64,000 nucleotides of DNA from Stratiolaelaps scimitus (taxonomy: Eukaryota; Arthropoda; Arachnida; Mesostigmata; Laelapidae): positions 806,001-870,000 of the forward strand of contig JABWDB010000036.1 in assembly GCA_019614645.1 (NCBI GenBank), in the 5' to 3' direction. Positions 47,905-61,469 of this stretch are shown here, piece by piece (within the stretch, counting starts at the first letter, position 1; each line of letters opens with the position of its first letter). The notes beneath the pieces were generated by a model. The model searched no databases. It saw only the letters and a program-made list of their open reading frames with translations, and was not told the DNA's origin. The position numbers were made by a program, and so were the translations under genes.

Positions 47905-50900
47905 CACAGACAATGAGACATATAGAAGGAATAGCTCATGTGGCCAATCGAATCGATCAGTTCCTATCTATTCCATCTATCGATATATGACTTTGAAATT
48001 AGCTTCCTCCTCTTCCCTTTATCCCTACCAACGTTATCCTGCATCCTGCTATCGTCGATACACCGTCGATATTCCTCAGGCAGCACAGGCAGCTACGCTC
48101 TTGTAGTCTCTCGCTCGCTAGTTTCATTTCCCCCCCCCCGTCAGCTCACCCTTCGTTGCCCGCGTATCACCGCCAACCTTCAGCCTGGCAACCGACGCTG
48201 GCTCACCGGTGGCGGACAGTGTACTCGACTCTCGAGTGATGAGGGTCGCTGACCGGCTAGTGGCGCGTTCTGTCCCATTCGTTCGTTCGCTTGCCAGCGC
48301 GCTTATTCGCCGGCCGCTCCTTTCACTGAGGCGTATCGTCCGCCAATCGGCCAAATTCCTCCCTTTCCAGTCAATCCACGTCTGTGGTATCCCTCAACCA
48401 AATCCTCCAATTCCCGGATCCACTGCCGTGGCAATCGCTCTTCGTCTGGCTCGCGCCTGGTCTGGGAGGTCGAGAGGAGAGAAGAGGCTGGTTAGGCCAT
48501 CCTTATATATACATATATATATATATATAGGTTCCTATCGTGCCTCTTACTCTCCCGCGCAATATTCTTCTATCGCATCGAACGGTTTCTCCTCGTACAA
48601 TTTCACCGTATTCCCAGCACAGGATTCTTCCGACCTATGGGTGCCTGCCGCCGGCAAACCGTATGAGCCGTCATTTTTCCAATGAAATCTTGAATTTGCT
48701 TACTTCTACAATTCTCCATTTCCACTCGTCTCTGCTGTTTGAAGCATCTACGTTGATGTACGCCGAGAAACGACCGAGCGGGGAAAGCGAGGCGGAGCCG
48801 AGTTTCCTGACAAACGCTCAACCTTGTTGACGCAGCCGACACCTCTGGAAGCCATCACCATCATCACTCTCTTGCCAAGACACTTCGTGGATGTCCAGCC
48901 GAGTCCAGCGTGTGTGTATGTGCCGAAGGCTCTCGGACAGCGGGAAACGGCCTCGAAGAAGAAGTCACTCGAGAAAGGATATTGTCACTTCGCGAAGGCA
49001 AACCAAAGGGAGGACCGACGGGAGAAAGCGTCATACAACCGTGCAAAAGTATTGTAATACCACTATTCCAGATGTTCTGCTGAACTGAAAGATGTCCTTT
49101 CAGAAGGGTTACCCCAATGGTCGTTGGAGCCTCAAGATGATCGAGAGCCACAAAGGCAACGAAGTCTCAGCGTTGTTGTCGCCGTAAAGAGGGGGTGTTA
49201 CAACGGAGCGAGACTGTCAAGATCCGCAAGACTCTTCAGCAATTCATAACTTAAGTATCATCTGAAGCCATTTCGAGCTAACAGATGTCAGAGAAACATT
49301 TCTTTCAAAACAACTTCGTGGTGCGCACACGTCAGTCACTGTCTTCCTTGCTGTGCAGCGATCGTACACGTAAGCCAGCGCCAGCTATTATTATTATTGC
49401 TTAGCATGCTTTTGCGGGGCTGAGCTTCTACTTTGTCGAAGCAAATAACCTAACGCAAATGTTTCTCGCAGAAATATTACCATACGACTACCTACCTACT
49501 AGGTATATGCTATCACAGTGATCGATTGTTCTATCACAGTCGGCGGGCGTAGAGGATATTTGTCATCTCCGGTGTATCCGTGTATAATCTATCTGCTATC
49601 GTAGCAAACCATTTCAGCGCGTCACTTGCAGGCGGGTAACCTCTATGTGAGTAACTGACTTCGGCGTAGCTTGTTCATACACATACGTGCATAAATGTAT
49701 ACATATACGAACCGGAGGCTATCGTTCCCTCGTTTACTCGCCACCTTTACCCTTCTTCGCTAGCCAGGCCACGTTGCGTAGCTGCAATAGAGGGGAAGTG
49801 CATCCTGCTGAACTGGTGTCTATGATCCTGTATTCTTCGGTACTGGGTGTGCCTAACCTAAATCGCTTCCGTTATTGGCGCACAGCCAACCAGGAAACCA
49901 ACCTTTCTCCTTTTCTGCTTTGATAAAAGAACCCTTCTAGCAAGATTCTTTCCTCTGTTTAGGTCGTAGCCGTCTAGTTGGCAAGGTGGCCAAGGACGTG
50001 GGCCGCATCTCCTCCCAGTATCTCACTCTCGCCTTCGCAAATCGAAATACTCCTAGCCCACGGTGACCCTATAGCGTTTGCAAAAGCTATATCACGCATT
50101 GTGAGCCTCGTGCGTCAAGGGAAGCCCCGATTTGAATAGCAAAAGATAGTATATGGCATATATACGAGAACATCCGGAGGGCAACTCATACTATCGAGGG
50201 AACAGATAAGTCTAGGCCTTCTATTCATTTGAAGGGATAATTTATCGATGAAGACCACACCATTGCCCATAACAATGTGTGTTTGCCGGGAATATCTATT
50301 GAGGGTACGGTTCATTCTGTTCATAATAGGTAACGTCTGATTATCATCCCACCATGGCAGGTGGGATAGTACATCGGATCAATACTCCAGTGATTTGATG
50401 GGTTCTCCTCAAACTTAGCTAACATTATCCAATTGTACGCCTTACGCATGGATATTCGTAATGTATCTCTCCACTCCACTGCGGGCAATAGGCTTTTGCA
50501 AGAGGTAGTCGTGTCGCCGAATGTAGGCAATCGAATTGTGTGCAAATACTTTGAACTCTTGAAAAAACAGTTGAGTATATATATATTTGTTTTTACTGCT
50601 GTGTTATTGAACATCGTGACAACAGTGATCGGTTACGTTACCCCACCTTCTAGAACAGTACAAAGACATATTTTACCAACCTCAACTCACTGCACTGACT
50701 ACCGCACTGCACCCGTGGTATTCACCGCTGGAATTAATGATCTAGTCTGCAAAGTCCTGCCCAAAACTTCTGTCAGTAAGTTTGGGGGGGAGGTCATCGT
50801 ATGCCGTGTGAAATTCTGTCCTCGACTATACTTCCGTCGGCTGTCCTGCCCTAAGGCATAGAATCAAAGTGGAGCTTTTGCAGGCTCCCACAAGGATTGA

Positions 50901-50998
50901 TCGTATATGTATTTCGCTTGCGTCCTTTGACGTCTCAATAGGCAGTAAATATATCTCCTTCAATCGGCTGCATCTTACTGCGATTCCATGCAAGCTAA

Positions 50999-51000
<2 letters not shown>

Positions 51001-51032
<32 letters not shown>
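51001..51032. repeat. (AT)n microsatellite
   Basis: A pure AT array of about 32 bp. Confidence 0.9.
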
Positions 51033-51035
<3 letters not shown>

Positions 51036-54000
51036 ATTATGCACAGATGAGATGGAAGTCCGCATTCGATGCGATTCATAGAAAAACAAATCGGTGGTAT
51101 TAGTTATTGATCCCGGGAGGAAACTTCGATGAGCTGTACGAGCTCCGCCCCGTTGGAAAACTTATATTCATGTTTAGTCTGATGAATCTATGCATATGCT
51201 AAACAAGTTTCGTGGCAAAGCCGTTGCAAAAGCGCGATGGCAAATCCCACATAAGCATGATAAAAATAATAGTAATAATAATAGAATTGTCACTTAGAAT
51301 TGTGCTTCCCTTCAGGGGTGAAACCGTATCAATCCACTTTTATCACTAATAAACCATATTTATTTATTAGTAAGCTGTTTGAGCTGATGATGACACCATG
51401 AAAGCTGCTGAGAGCTCAGCTTGAAGTGACGCTCGTGAAAATTGAACGTCCGAATAACGTGAAGCTCTTTGCTAAAGCCTCTCTCTCTCTCTCTCTCTCG
51501 TCGTTATCATAATATTGCTGAATAAATAACCAACCCAGACGGGTACCTGAGCATGCAGCAAGCTTACAGCAGCATTGACACACAGCTGAGTCTCGCTGGG
51601 CGTCCACCGAAATGTGCAGATGCAATTGATCCTAACCCACATAAATCACACAGTTGTTATTTGTTGCTTCTTCGTAGCCGGTCATATTTTGTGAGCGGTG
51701 TGACACTTGTTAAAAGCAAAAAAAAAACAACATATAATACTCCAATCGGACAGCGTTATTCCAACGACTCAATTAGCTTTTCGTCTATCCGAATGTTTGC
51801 AGGCAGCGATCATCGGGCGGCAACCACAGCCGCAACAACGGCCGCTTTATTGAACCAATTTCTCCTGGGCTGGGCGGATTTGCGGCTTGTCCCTTGCTTA
51901 CGATTGTGTCGAGCAGTAAAACGAAGTCTAATATATATATATATCTAATCGAGGCTGCCTTGTCTCTCATCCTGAATATCATGCGAGGGAAGCCACAAAG
52001 GCGACGAACCCGCCAGCCGGGCTGACTGTAAGCTACTTATATCTTGATGGCTGTCTTGACGCAATCTGATGATGGACTACGATGATTGAGGTTCAAATGT
52101 GACTAAATAACGTGGAAGAAATTATCTAAATAATATGAAGAAGCAGTAGAAGTCCGCGTCCGAGAATATTCCCCGCTTCGCTGGTAGTCTTCAGGGCGTC
52201 CGCGTGATCTCTCGGCGTTGCACAGTGAAGGGTCGAATCATTACATCTGCATTTTACCCGCGCTTACGGTTCTCAGGAAAAGGAGCACTCGCCAAGAAGT
52301 TGTAACTTGCCTACTTCTCGTTGGCTCTCGGCTGCGAACGGGGCAGCTACATTTGAGTGGGCAACTTGTCAGTTCAACTTTATCGCTCCTCTGGCAGCAG
52401 CTGCTGCTGCTGTTGGTTGTGCCAGCAGATACGAACTTCAGCTGAACTTAAGGCCTGCTTCGTCCGTGAGCGAGTCACGCACACCGCCGCGGAGGGGTTC
52501 GCTAGCAAGGAGCGACTGAGGAACAATCGTCTACGTGATAGATACCATGTAACAGCAGCAGCAGTGGCTGCCGAAGTGTTTTCGGCTTCTTTCCGTTCCC
52601 TGATGTGCCATCCATTGTAGCATTGGCTTCAGTTCGCGCCACCGTCAACCAACCCCCCCCCCCTATTCACGTTCATTGTGACTAGAACCCCAAGCAGATG
52701 AGGAGACAACGACAATGTGAGTGTCGCTCGCTCGCTCGCTCGCTCCCTCAGTCGATCTGTCTGGCGGCAGAGTCGTATCACGGCTGTCGCTGAAACTGCG
52801 GCAGTGGCACAAGCCACGGCCAAAGAACGGAGACACAGCCGTTCCGACTCGACCCGACCGTGATGAGGACGGAACGACGAGCTGGCAGGAACGAGGACAA
52901 CAGTGGACCAGAGCCTTGATGCTATGGCCAGAGCCAGGCCAGCGGCAAAACGTAGGCAACAATCGTCCACAGAGCGAACGCTGCTAAAGGGTGGTAGTGG
53001 CTGCAGCAAAGGCGGATGGGTGGGTGCCCACCATCAGCGCGTTCATTGTCTGCCTGCCGCGTCATCGTCCAACTTCGTCTAACGTCAAAAGCAGCAGCAA
53101 CAGCAACAACAACAACAACACTGGTGGTTGTACGAGAATAGATCGAGGACAGAAGGGTAGCTGTTGAGGACTTACACTGAACAGCTGCGATGGTCCCATA
53201 TTTAGTACAACGATGGTGTCAGCAGCCAACCATGTTCAGCCACTTATCTGTAGTTAGTCCATCTGCGACTTCAGTGGACCGACTGTCCACTTGAGAAGAT
53301 GAACTAGATATATATATATATATGAAAATGAACAATTTTCGTGGAATAATAACAACAAAAACTGATTTGTTCAGAGTAGACAATCAGGGCATAGGATGTG
53401 CCCTCCACCGTTAAATCATTAATCTGCTGGTTTGGTACCATTTCTAGCGAAATCGTTGAACTATACTAACACAATTAGTTAACAATTGTCGCACTTCCGT
53501 ATACTAAGCTGTAACGTATGCTTAACCACGCGCCAATATACACATCCACAACGTGATCTGGGAGATTTTGAATCGTTTCCTGGAGGAGGCTGTAAGCACA
53601 AAGCCGGATTTAGTAAAGTCAGTGTGCAAAAATCGGGCCGACTCATGATTCGTCCGAGCCGGTAAGGAGCCAATTAAGTAAGGGATCGATTATTCTTGGA
53701 CTTAAATGTCATCCCAACGCATCTGGTCATTGTTGCAGAGTGCACGAATATTATCGATGTGGGGATATGACAAGGAACTCCAAAAAGTAGCTACTTATTT
53801 TGTTCCTATACGAATACACATCATCTCTTCGTTCTCGCACCGAATCTTGTGATTCAGTCAGCAAGGCAGAAGAGCGCTTGTTCATCCAGTAATCTGCCCC
53901 ATCGATGATGACAACCATTACGTCATAGCGGAAGTGATCATTTTCTCTCACTGAATAAATCCTCACCAGATATATATATATACCCGTGCAAGCCGGAAAT

Positions 54001-55189
54001 GGAGCCGCTATTTGTTGGCATACCATCGTCGCGCACTCAATGTACGATAGGATTTCGTACCGTTAACGACAACGATATCACACCTATCTTGTTTAGGCGA
54101 AGGGCGCTCCGTCTTCCATTGGACTTCATTGAGATAGTATCCAGTAGTTTCCAAGGGTATTTAACAGGAGAGTAGATATATATATATATATGTACTCTTA
54201 TACTGGTCGATCTCACTTGAATTTGGTGAACTAACTTGGCCTTCGTTTAGTGCTATGCGTCTACCGTGCGAGATCCTCAATATTATTAAGGTTTAACTAT
54301 ATACATGTTTATATATCTGGCTCCTGGCTCTATAGCGGACCATATGGCTCAACTGGGCGCTGGCCATTAACGATGTGGAAATAGATAATTCGTTCGTTCA
54401 CTGAACGGACCCCTTAGCTGCTTTCATAATGCCCACACACCCGCTAATTATTACTATTAATTATTATCATCCGTGTTGTGACTGTCCCCCTGTTAAATTC
54501 GGGATCCTCATTCATTTCTTCTCTAGGCTGGTTAATTCACCCATCTATTCTGTTCGAGTTCACATTGTCTTTGATTTTATCATCGAACGTGATAGGCCCC
54601 GAAATAGAAGAGAATAGTACACCCTTGCGCATTGTTCCGTCCTGCGCTATCGGTCGACGTCGTCGACGTTGTGAACCCCGGTGTGACCTCTCGAGTTCAA
54701 CAATCTCCTCTCGCCTCGTACAATAGCACCTTTGCTCATTCGTTAACACAACAATATCATCGACATTAAGTCTCTACCCAATCAAGTCTGCAATTCCGAC
54801 GCGCAATTCTCAAGTTCATCTCCGGCGGGCTTCGTCCAGCGCCACACAAAATAACCACGCCCAGTTTTATCTGGACGCGACGCTCGGCGTTGACGCTCCA
54901 ATCGCTCTGTTGAGGTCTTACCTCGCTTCCTCCGTTCTGGTCACTGCTCCGAGATGCTCCGGTTGACGATGTATCTCTATCCAACAACAACAACAACTAT
55001 GGCACCATTTGTATCCAGTGTCGCTGAAAAATCCCTTCAACGTAATCCATGAACGTGGTAGAACAGCCAAACGTCGAGTATCTCGTTGGCCTGCGTGAGG
55101 CCGTTATTCTTGCCCTGATGTCCTATATATAAATATATATAGATATATATTCAGATGACACAGACACGACGTCGATAACTAAAAGACAT

Positions 55190-57250
55190 TGATGTTTTCC
55201 CGCGGAGCAAAAGCCCCCTTTTGTCTTTGGGCGGTGTCGACCTTCTCTCGAGGCTCTCTCCGATATCTGAAGTGCTCGAGTGGTGAGCAGCGACAGCAAA
55301 AACGACAACAATCTACACAGGACTTCAAGCGGCGCGTAGCCGATATAGGTGCACTACTACTGCTGTTACTACCGCAGTGTTGTCATCCCACCACGATTTT
55401 GCTACCGTTCGAATGCAAAACGGTGAACCGCAATCGGCTTCAGTTGCAACATGAGACACTACCGTCGCTAGGCTACTCAGACTACTATAAGGCTACTTAG
55501 AATAGAAACCCGCCAAGCACTGGTCACTCACTGACATACAAACAGACTATCCATGGACACACACACACACATGCGCAGATATCAACGTGGGGTGAGAGCT
55601 CTCGCGGCTCAGACGAAAAAAACAACAACAACCCCGCCACCGCCAAGAACTTCTTCGACAAGTTGCTATTGCAGTCGCTGGTGGACGCTGCTGAGTTACC
55701 TCGCGGCACAGCAACACTAGCTGCCGAAAACTGGCGAACACAATATCCAACAACACTACCCGAGCTCCCCCTAGCCTCCCTGCCTCCTAGTGTTGTTGCC
55801 AGCGCGGGCACGAGCATGGAGCGCTTGCTGGTGCTGCTGCTGCAGCCGCCGCCGCCGCCGCCGCCAGCACCAGCTGAGAGAACTGCTATACCCTCCCTAC
55901 GAGGCAAGCAATCGGCTGGCCAGACAGTCAGCCGAGCAACCAACTAGAATAATAATAATATCTTCCCTTCAGCGCGCTCGCTCGCTCGCCCGCCCGCTCG
56001 CCGAATCGCTTCGTGTGACCAGTGCGCTGCTCCGGTCAGCGCCAGCAACGAAGGCGCAGCGGCGGCGGCGGCGGCGACAGCGGCACCAACATCACCATCA
56101 GCAGTAACAACGGCAGTGGTCGGCAATGAACGATGCTTTGCTGTTGCTGCTGTCGTCAGCGCGTTGTTGCTGGCTCCAGAAGCAGTAGCTGCTGCTACTA
56201 CTGTTGCTCCTGCAGCTGAGTCACCTGAGGAAAGGGTAGTCGACGACTACGATGATGGTAGCCAATATCGTAAGCAATAGGCAAGCAGAGCACATTGCAG
56301 CCTTCAGGAGCCCTGCTGTCTAGCGTTACACGCATCATCGACATCATCATTATCAGCGGCCGCAGCAAGATAATCAACAACATCATTACCACCAACACCA
56401 TCACAGCGATCACGGCCATACGGATATCATGGGCAGTACGTGCCGTATCTGCTGCCGGTGGTCCCCACTCCCTGTGGCGCTGGTACTTCTCATCATAGCA
56501 TCGGATGGGGATGCTGGATGTGTCCACTGTTCCTGCAGACGTTCGTGGTCGTCTGCGAATGTCTGTCAGCCGGTCGATCTGTCCGTCCGTCCGTCCGTCA
56601 TTTATCTCGAGCATCGGTGAGGAACTTGAGCAGACACTTTTGCCACCAGAGCGCTTTTTACACAGCTGCTAGACCAATGGCGGGCGCGGCTGCGCAACTT
56701 CGTCATCGACTCCTCGGGCGACGGCTTTCGTCCTCCTTGACTCTTGACGGCGAGTTGTCCATTGCCCAGTCTAATATTGGCTGCACAAGGGTCCAGCTTA
56801 GCTTTCGGCGAACTGCCGCAATTCCTGCTTTTGCCTGATCGCCACCTTTCGTTGTGTTCATCGATCCGAGAACCTGTTCGCCGATCGTTGGCCCAGTATC
56901 TCGAAAACAAAAGGGATACTGCCGTTATTTTGTTCCTGACGCTCGCTCGCGAGGCGACGCACGCTGCAGCCATATCATTGTACTGTAATAATAGTCGTGT
57001 GCTCTCGTTGCGCGTAACGGCTCCTCCTCCTCCTCGACGCCGCCCCCCCCCGCCCCCCACAGGTCGTCTATCATTGCTACTTGAGCAGTCGAAATCGGGT
57101 TCAGCCGAGGGTTCACCAGATGGAGGTAACCACCCGCTGAAAGCTTACCATTGGAAAGCTACAGCGAATGGCTGCCGGCTACGTCTGAAGCTGCTGCCAA
57201 ATGCTTTATTTCCAAACGACCTTATATTATCGCTATAGCTTGCTTGCATT
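55190..57250. other. GC- and CpG-rich block with triplet repeats
   Basis: Base composition rises against the surroundings. The block has dense short CCG/CGG and CTG/CAG runs (about 55848-55866, 56058-56077, 56145-56215). The open frames on both strands are low complexity (poly-Ala, Gly, Pro, Arg) and show no domain. Such a block is typical of a promoter plus 5' UTR or first exon of a regulated gene, but no gene could be assigned. Confidence 0.4.
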
Positions 57251-57259
57251 GTAGCGGCC

Positions 57260-60072
57260 ATGTGAACGGGTGGTGGTGTAGCCAGCGTGGAAGGGGGGGG
57301 GGTCTGATTGGGCGGCTCTCACGATATGTGGCCGATAGTGGTTCAAGAGTTGGGGCAGGACGGTAAGGGAAACATGTGTGTTTTACGGAACAAATCATGA
57401 TGAATTTATTCAGTCGTAATTAGTCGTTGAGACCACGTTCTCCGCAACATCGTTCACCGTATGTTAAACAATCTCGCGCTAAGCTGTGTGTGTGTGTATG
57501 TATTCCCAAAATAAGGTCTTGAGCCTACCCTTCGAAAATAACGTGTTAACCCTTAATGAGTCCGCTGCGTCGACAACACAGGGACATGTCAGGAACTAAT
57601 TCCGTTTCCGAGGCATGGTCATGATCGCGCGGGTGGTGCGCGTTCGTCGACAGCGCGTGACGGTGCTGCAATACAACGAGAGTACACATCTACTGATGAA
57701 TTCTAATTGTTGACGATCCAGCCACCGCTTTCTTGAGCAGCACCCTGGGATGAACAAGTAGTCTCAGCAGCAGTGATAGCATTACCATGTAGTGGTAACA
57801 TTAATGTAGTACCAACGGTGTAACGGCTGCCGCATAACAAACTGTAGATGTTTGTCTCTCAACCTGCCGTGTGCAAGGTGGCTGGTGATCTTTACAAACA
57901 TATCATTGGAGGCACGCCACCAAGCTACGCGCTATCCGCCAAAAGTAGTTTGATCCATGCTCGTACGGATGGCGATCCTGTCGCTATGATGTGCGAGAGT
58001 TTGTGTGGAAGGTACAGATTGAGAGAATATATATATATATATATATATATTAAGAATAATGAGATAACGGCTTATTATTAGTAGTAGTTGTCTATTATTA
58101 TTATTATTATGCGTAACGGCTAAGGTACGAAAACTGAGTGCTCCAGTTTCATGTGTTATTAATTGTTTTGACATCTTCGATAATTTTTGATAATTCCATA
58201 AAGAAAACAGTACGCTCGTCAGTTCAGATTCAACAACAGTATCGGCGCTCGAAGGTTTCAGGTCCTTACGAAATTGAACAGTGGATAGGCAATCAGCAAC
58301 TCGATACGAACGACTGCACACGGATTTGCCATTACGAAACAGGTTTTGGAAGGGCGAACATGGGTATCACAGGTATATAGCTTATTGGACTATCACCAAC
58401 TTCATATTCTTCAGTAGCTATTGATAGCGGGCAACTTTGCAATGCCTACGGTTCATTTTGACCACCATCGACATTTCATGATCTAGCTCAGGAAACTTGT
58501 GATTGAATTTTGGAAAGCTCAATTTTCCAGGTCGTAGAAAATGCATTATGACAGACGTCGGAGTTATTTCCCATCAAATTCACCTGAGATGGCCATATTT
58601 AACGCGCAGAGATTTCGCTCAGATATCTCACCATTCGGCTGGCGATACAGCAAATTTCATGGAGCGAATATTCGGCAAGCCATCCTATCCTGTATCCCAT
58701 GCATTAGTCACCAGCATTGGACAGCCAACATACAGATGCACATATATATATATATATATATTGGACGTCAAAACATGTTCTTTCCGCAATTGTCAGTATT
58801 TCAATATCACCGACGCGTCCCCTTTCAACTTGTACACCGATAGCGAGACAGGCAGCCAACTAGCAAAGCGGCCGGCGACAGCAGCAGCCGCCATAGCCCG
58901 AATGAAAACACCATTTTCATTTGGTCCGTTCCTCTGTTTCGCTGGGTTCTTCGTGTTGGCTCGCTTCATTTCCTCGCGATTGTCCAATCAAGCGCCAGCT
59001 TTGCTGCGTCGCCCGCGACAGCGGCTCTATGAAACAGATGGTGGGCGGCGGCGGCACTCGACCCCTCTGGGTCCACCTCGGCGTGCATCTCTGCGCGGCG
59101 TCCCGTTGTGGAGCCCACCGGAGCTCTTCGATGTTGGTGGACATCAACATTACCAGCTTGAATCCTTCTACCGTTCGCCATCGCCACTATAAAGATCGCA
59201 GTCGCTCACAGTGATGTCGCCTACAGTGGGGGCGGCAGCGACCGGAGCGGCAGCAACATCAACAAGAATGACGCCACGCTGGTGGTCACAGTTGGCTGAT
59301 TTGCGTCCAGTTCGTTTGAGTGAAGCGTGTTGTCGGTCGCTGGATAGCAAATAGACAACTGGAATAGTAGCCTGGTGGGTTCCTGGTGCTTGATGGCGAA
59401 CAGCACGCTCGACACGAAACACACAGCCAGGCTATCCATGGAGCAGGCTGTCTATAATAAAGAAAATAATTCTGGCCAACCGAATGAACTAATCGAGTGA
59501 ATGAGCTATAATATATTTCTAGCGCTATAGCGACAGCTGCGATTCTAATATTTCATCAGCGTCTCATCGTGATAATTATCGTGACATCACGAATGGACTA
59601 ATATACTTAAACGACTACTATAATAATAATAATCATAATAATGGACACATAGTAAATATACATTCATTAATTATCTGAGTGCGTGTATGACATCTGATCT
59701 GTATTTCTAATACGTGTGCACAATATTAATGAAAGCTCAAAGATCTAGTTGCTGTTGAGTGTCATATGGACATAGTTGAATATTGCCAGTATTTTCTGAG
59801 TTGGTTGATGGTGGTGATTCGAGATGTGTTACCATTTTCGGAGTTTTCAGCCAAGCATCGCCTAACGGCATTGAACGGACGTGCATCCATATGCAGGCTA
59901 CACAGCTTACACATAGCATTTCCGAAATGAACACAGTTGTGCTAGAGAGAAATAATCGATTGCTAGTATATTGCGTTTGGGAGGTTTTTGGCTATAGAAA
60001 ATAATCAAACAAGCTTCACGGCTCATTATGATTATTATAGTAATATTTAGAAATAATGAATAGCGAAGCTTA

Positions 60073-60106
<34 letters not shown>

Positions 60107-60837
60107 CATTAGCAGATGTAAATCTGCAATTTATACGAGACGCTCACAGACGCACATCGTTGCGTTTGCACTGCCAATCCACGTCTTTCATTCCCTAAAG
60201 GAAATTAGCCTCCAAAAGGCGTATATATATATCATTCTTACAATCGGTCGATTGTCCTCGAGACCAAGTGAATGGTGGAGGTAAGAAGCGATCAAGGCGG
60301 TGGCTGGCAGTGGCTGCAAGGAGCGTGGTATCGCCGAACTTATCGTTGTTCTGGTCCTATAATATCATCTGTCACGGTATGCGCAACCGACTATAGTTCA
60401 GCTTCATGAAAAAACCGCTTCGCAGACATGTCAGCTTGACCATCAACATCTGGTCAACAACATCAAGACACAAAACCATACAGGCAACTGGAAGGTAGTA
60501 GAATCGCATGGAGAAAACGGACAGAACTTCAAAATCAGCATCTCTCTCTCTCCGTCTCTTGTCGTAGTGTCTCGAAATTGCTTTGTGTCGTTTCGTTCTG
60601 ACGCTTTGAAGAAACGTAGAAAAATAGTTCGCAACACGAGTGAGAACGCCGCCGCCACCGCCGCCACCACTGACACGGACGAAATTCGTTCAACCGCAGC
60701 GCATCGTCCACCGTCACAAGACACTATGTCAACGGAATGAAGGGAATGAACGACTCGGCCATTCGATTTAATAAATCGAATCCAAATCGAGACGGCAGCA
60801 GCAGCTACGATGCTTTGGCGTGACACATGAGACACGT

Positions 60838-60885
<48 letters not shown>

Positions 60886-61290
60886 GGCAATTCTGTCCGA
60901 TCGAAGGGCATCCGCTTTGAACGGTGATGCTCTATAGTTTTTATTGTTCGTGGAGAATGCTTGCTACTATCACTGCCTACGGGCGGTCAACAGGTGACAA
61001 TGCACTGTTTGAGTTCGATGTCCCGAATCGAATGAATTGTCCGTGTTATCACAGGGGGAGGCAAAGCATGTCAACATCCAGTTTGCCATTACTACGTGTG
61101 TAGTTGCTTTGGCCGAAACTCACCACGGGCGATTTCGATTGCCTCCCTTGACGTCTTCCCTGACGCCGGAGATCTGAGTCTTCAACCTCGTCCCCTCGTC
61201 ATTTATGATTTTAGGATTTATTCGGCCCGTTCGGTAGATCGATGGAACGGCAGTTGCACAGTGCATAGGTTGGTCCAGTTATCTACAGCC
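57260..61290. other. No gene recognised; long TA arrays
   Basis: TA arrays at 58027-58051, 58742-58761, 60075-60104 and 60842-60882, with AAT and CCG repeats. The plus frame 58503-59192 (229 codons) is the longest open frame in the window. It runs through a TA array and has a hydrophobic stretch FSFGPFLCFAGFFVLARFIS, but no family match or splice support, so it is left uncalled. Confidence 0.45.
60842..60882. repeat. (TA)n microsatellite, one of the longest in the window
   Basis: A pure TA array of about 41 bp. Confidence 0.92.
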
Positions 61291-61296
61291 GTTCGT

Positions 61297-61467
61297 TGCA
61301 AGCATTTATTCTTTTTTTTTTTTAAGGGGGGTGTTGGCATGCCAACACCATGGCCGCCCCCCCTTATGGAACTGTTGACGATGTTCAACAGCACCACCCT
61401 TCCCGGTATCGCTTATCGCATTCTTCAGTAAAGGGTGGTGAGATGTGTACATGCAAGCACTTATTCT
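61297..61467 (-). mobile_element. Hairpin-ended short retroposon, copy B, with target-site duplication
   Basis: The element occupies 61313-61451 and is flanked by tgcaagcatttattct (61297-61312) and tgcaagcacttattct (61452-61467), a 16-bp duplication with one mismatch. Read on the minus strand it starts TGTACACATC, carries GATAAGCGATACCGGGAAGG and GTGCTGTTGAACATCGTCAA, then a short palindrome (GTGTTGGCATGCCAACAC), CCCCCCTT and a poly(A) tail of about 13. Body and end match the copies at 1.8 and 36.9 kb. The whole insertion is only about 139 bp, so it is either a complete SINE or a 5'-truncated LINE. Confidence 0.88.
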
Positions 61468-61469
61468 AA

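Larger units (their letters stand above)
47160..55100. other. No gene recognised; microsatellite-rich
   Basis: It contains a 38-bp palindrome (47588-47625), GA repeats (47875-47900), TA arrays (48505-48530, 51001-51032, 53307-53323, 54175-54191), CT repeats (51481-51499), GCTC repeats (52725-52745) and CAA repeats (53096-53120). Long Arg/Ser-rich frames on both strands near 48.1-48.7 and 52.3-53.0 kb have no domain match. Confidence 0.5.

Noticed and set aside
58503..59192. Longest open frame in the window (229 codons, plus strand).
   Set aside because: It runs through a TA microsatellite, is low complexity near its end and has no recognisable domain; described only as part of the gene-free stretch.
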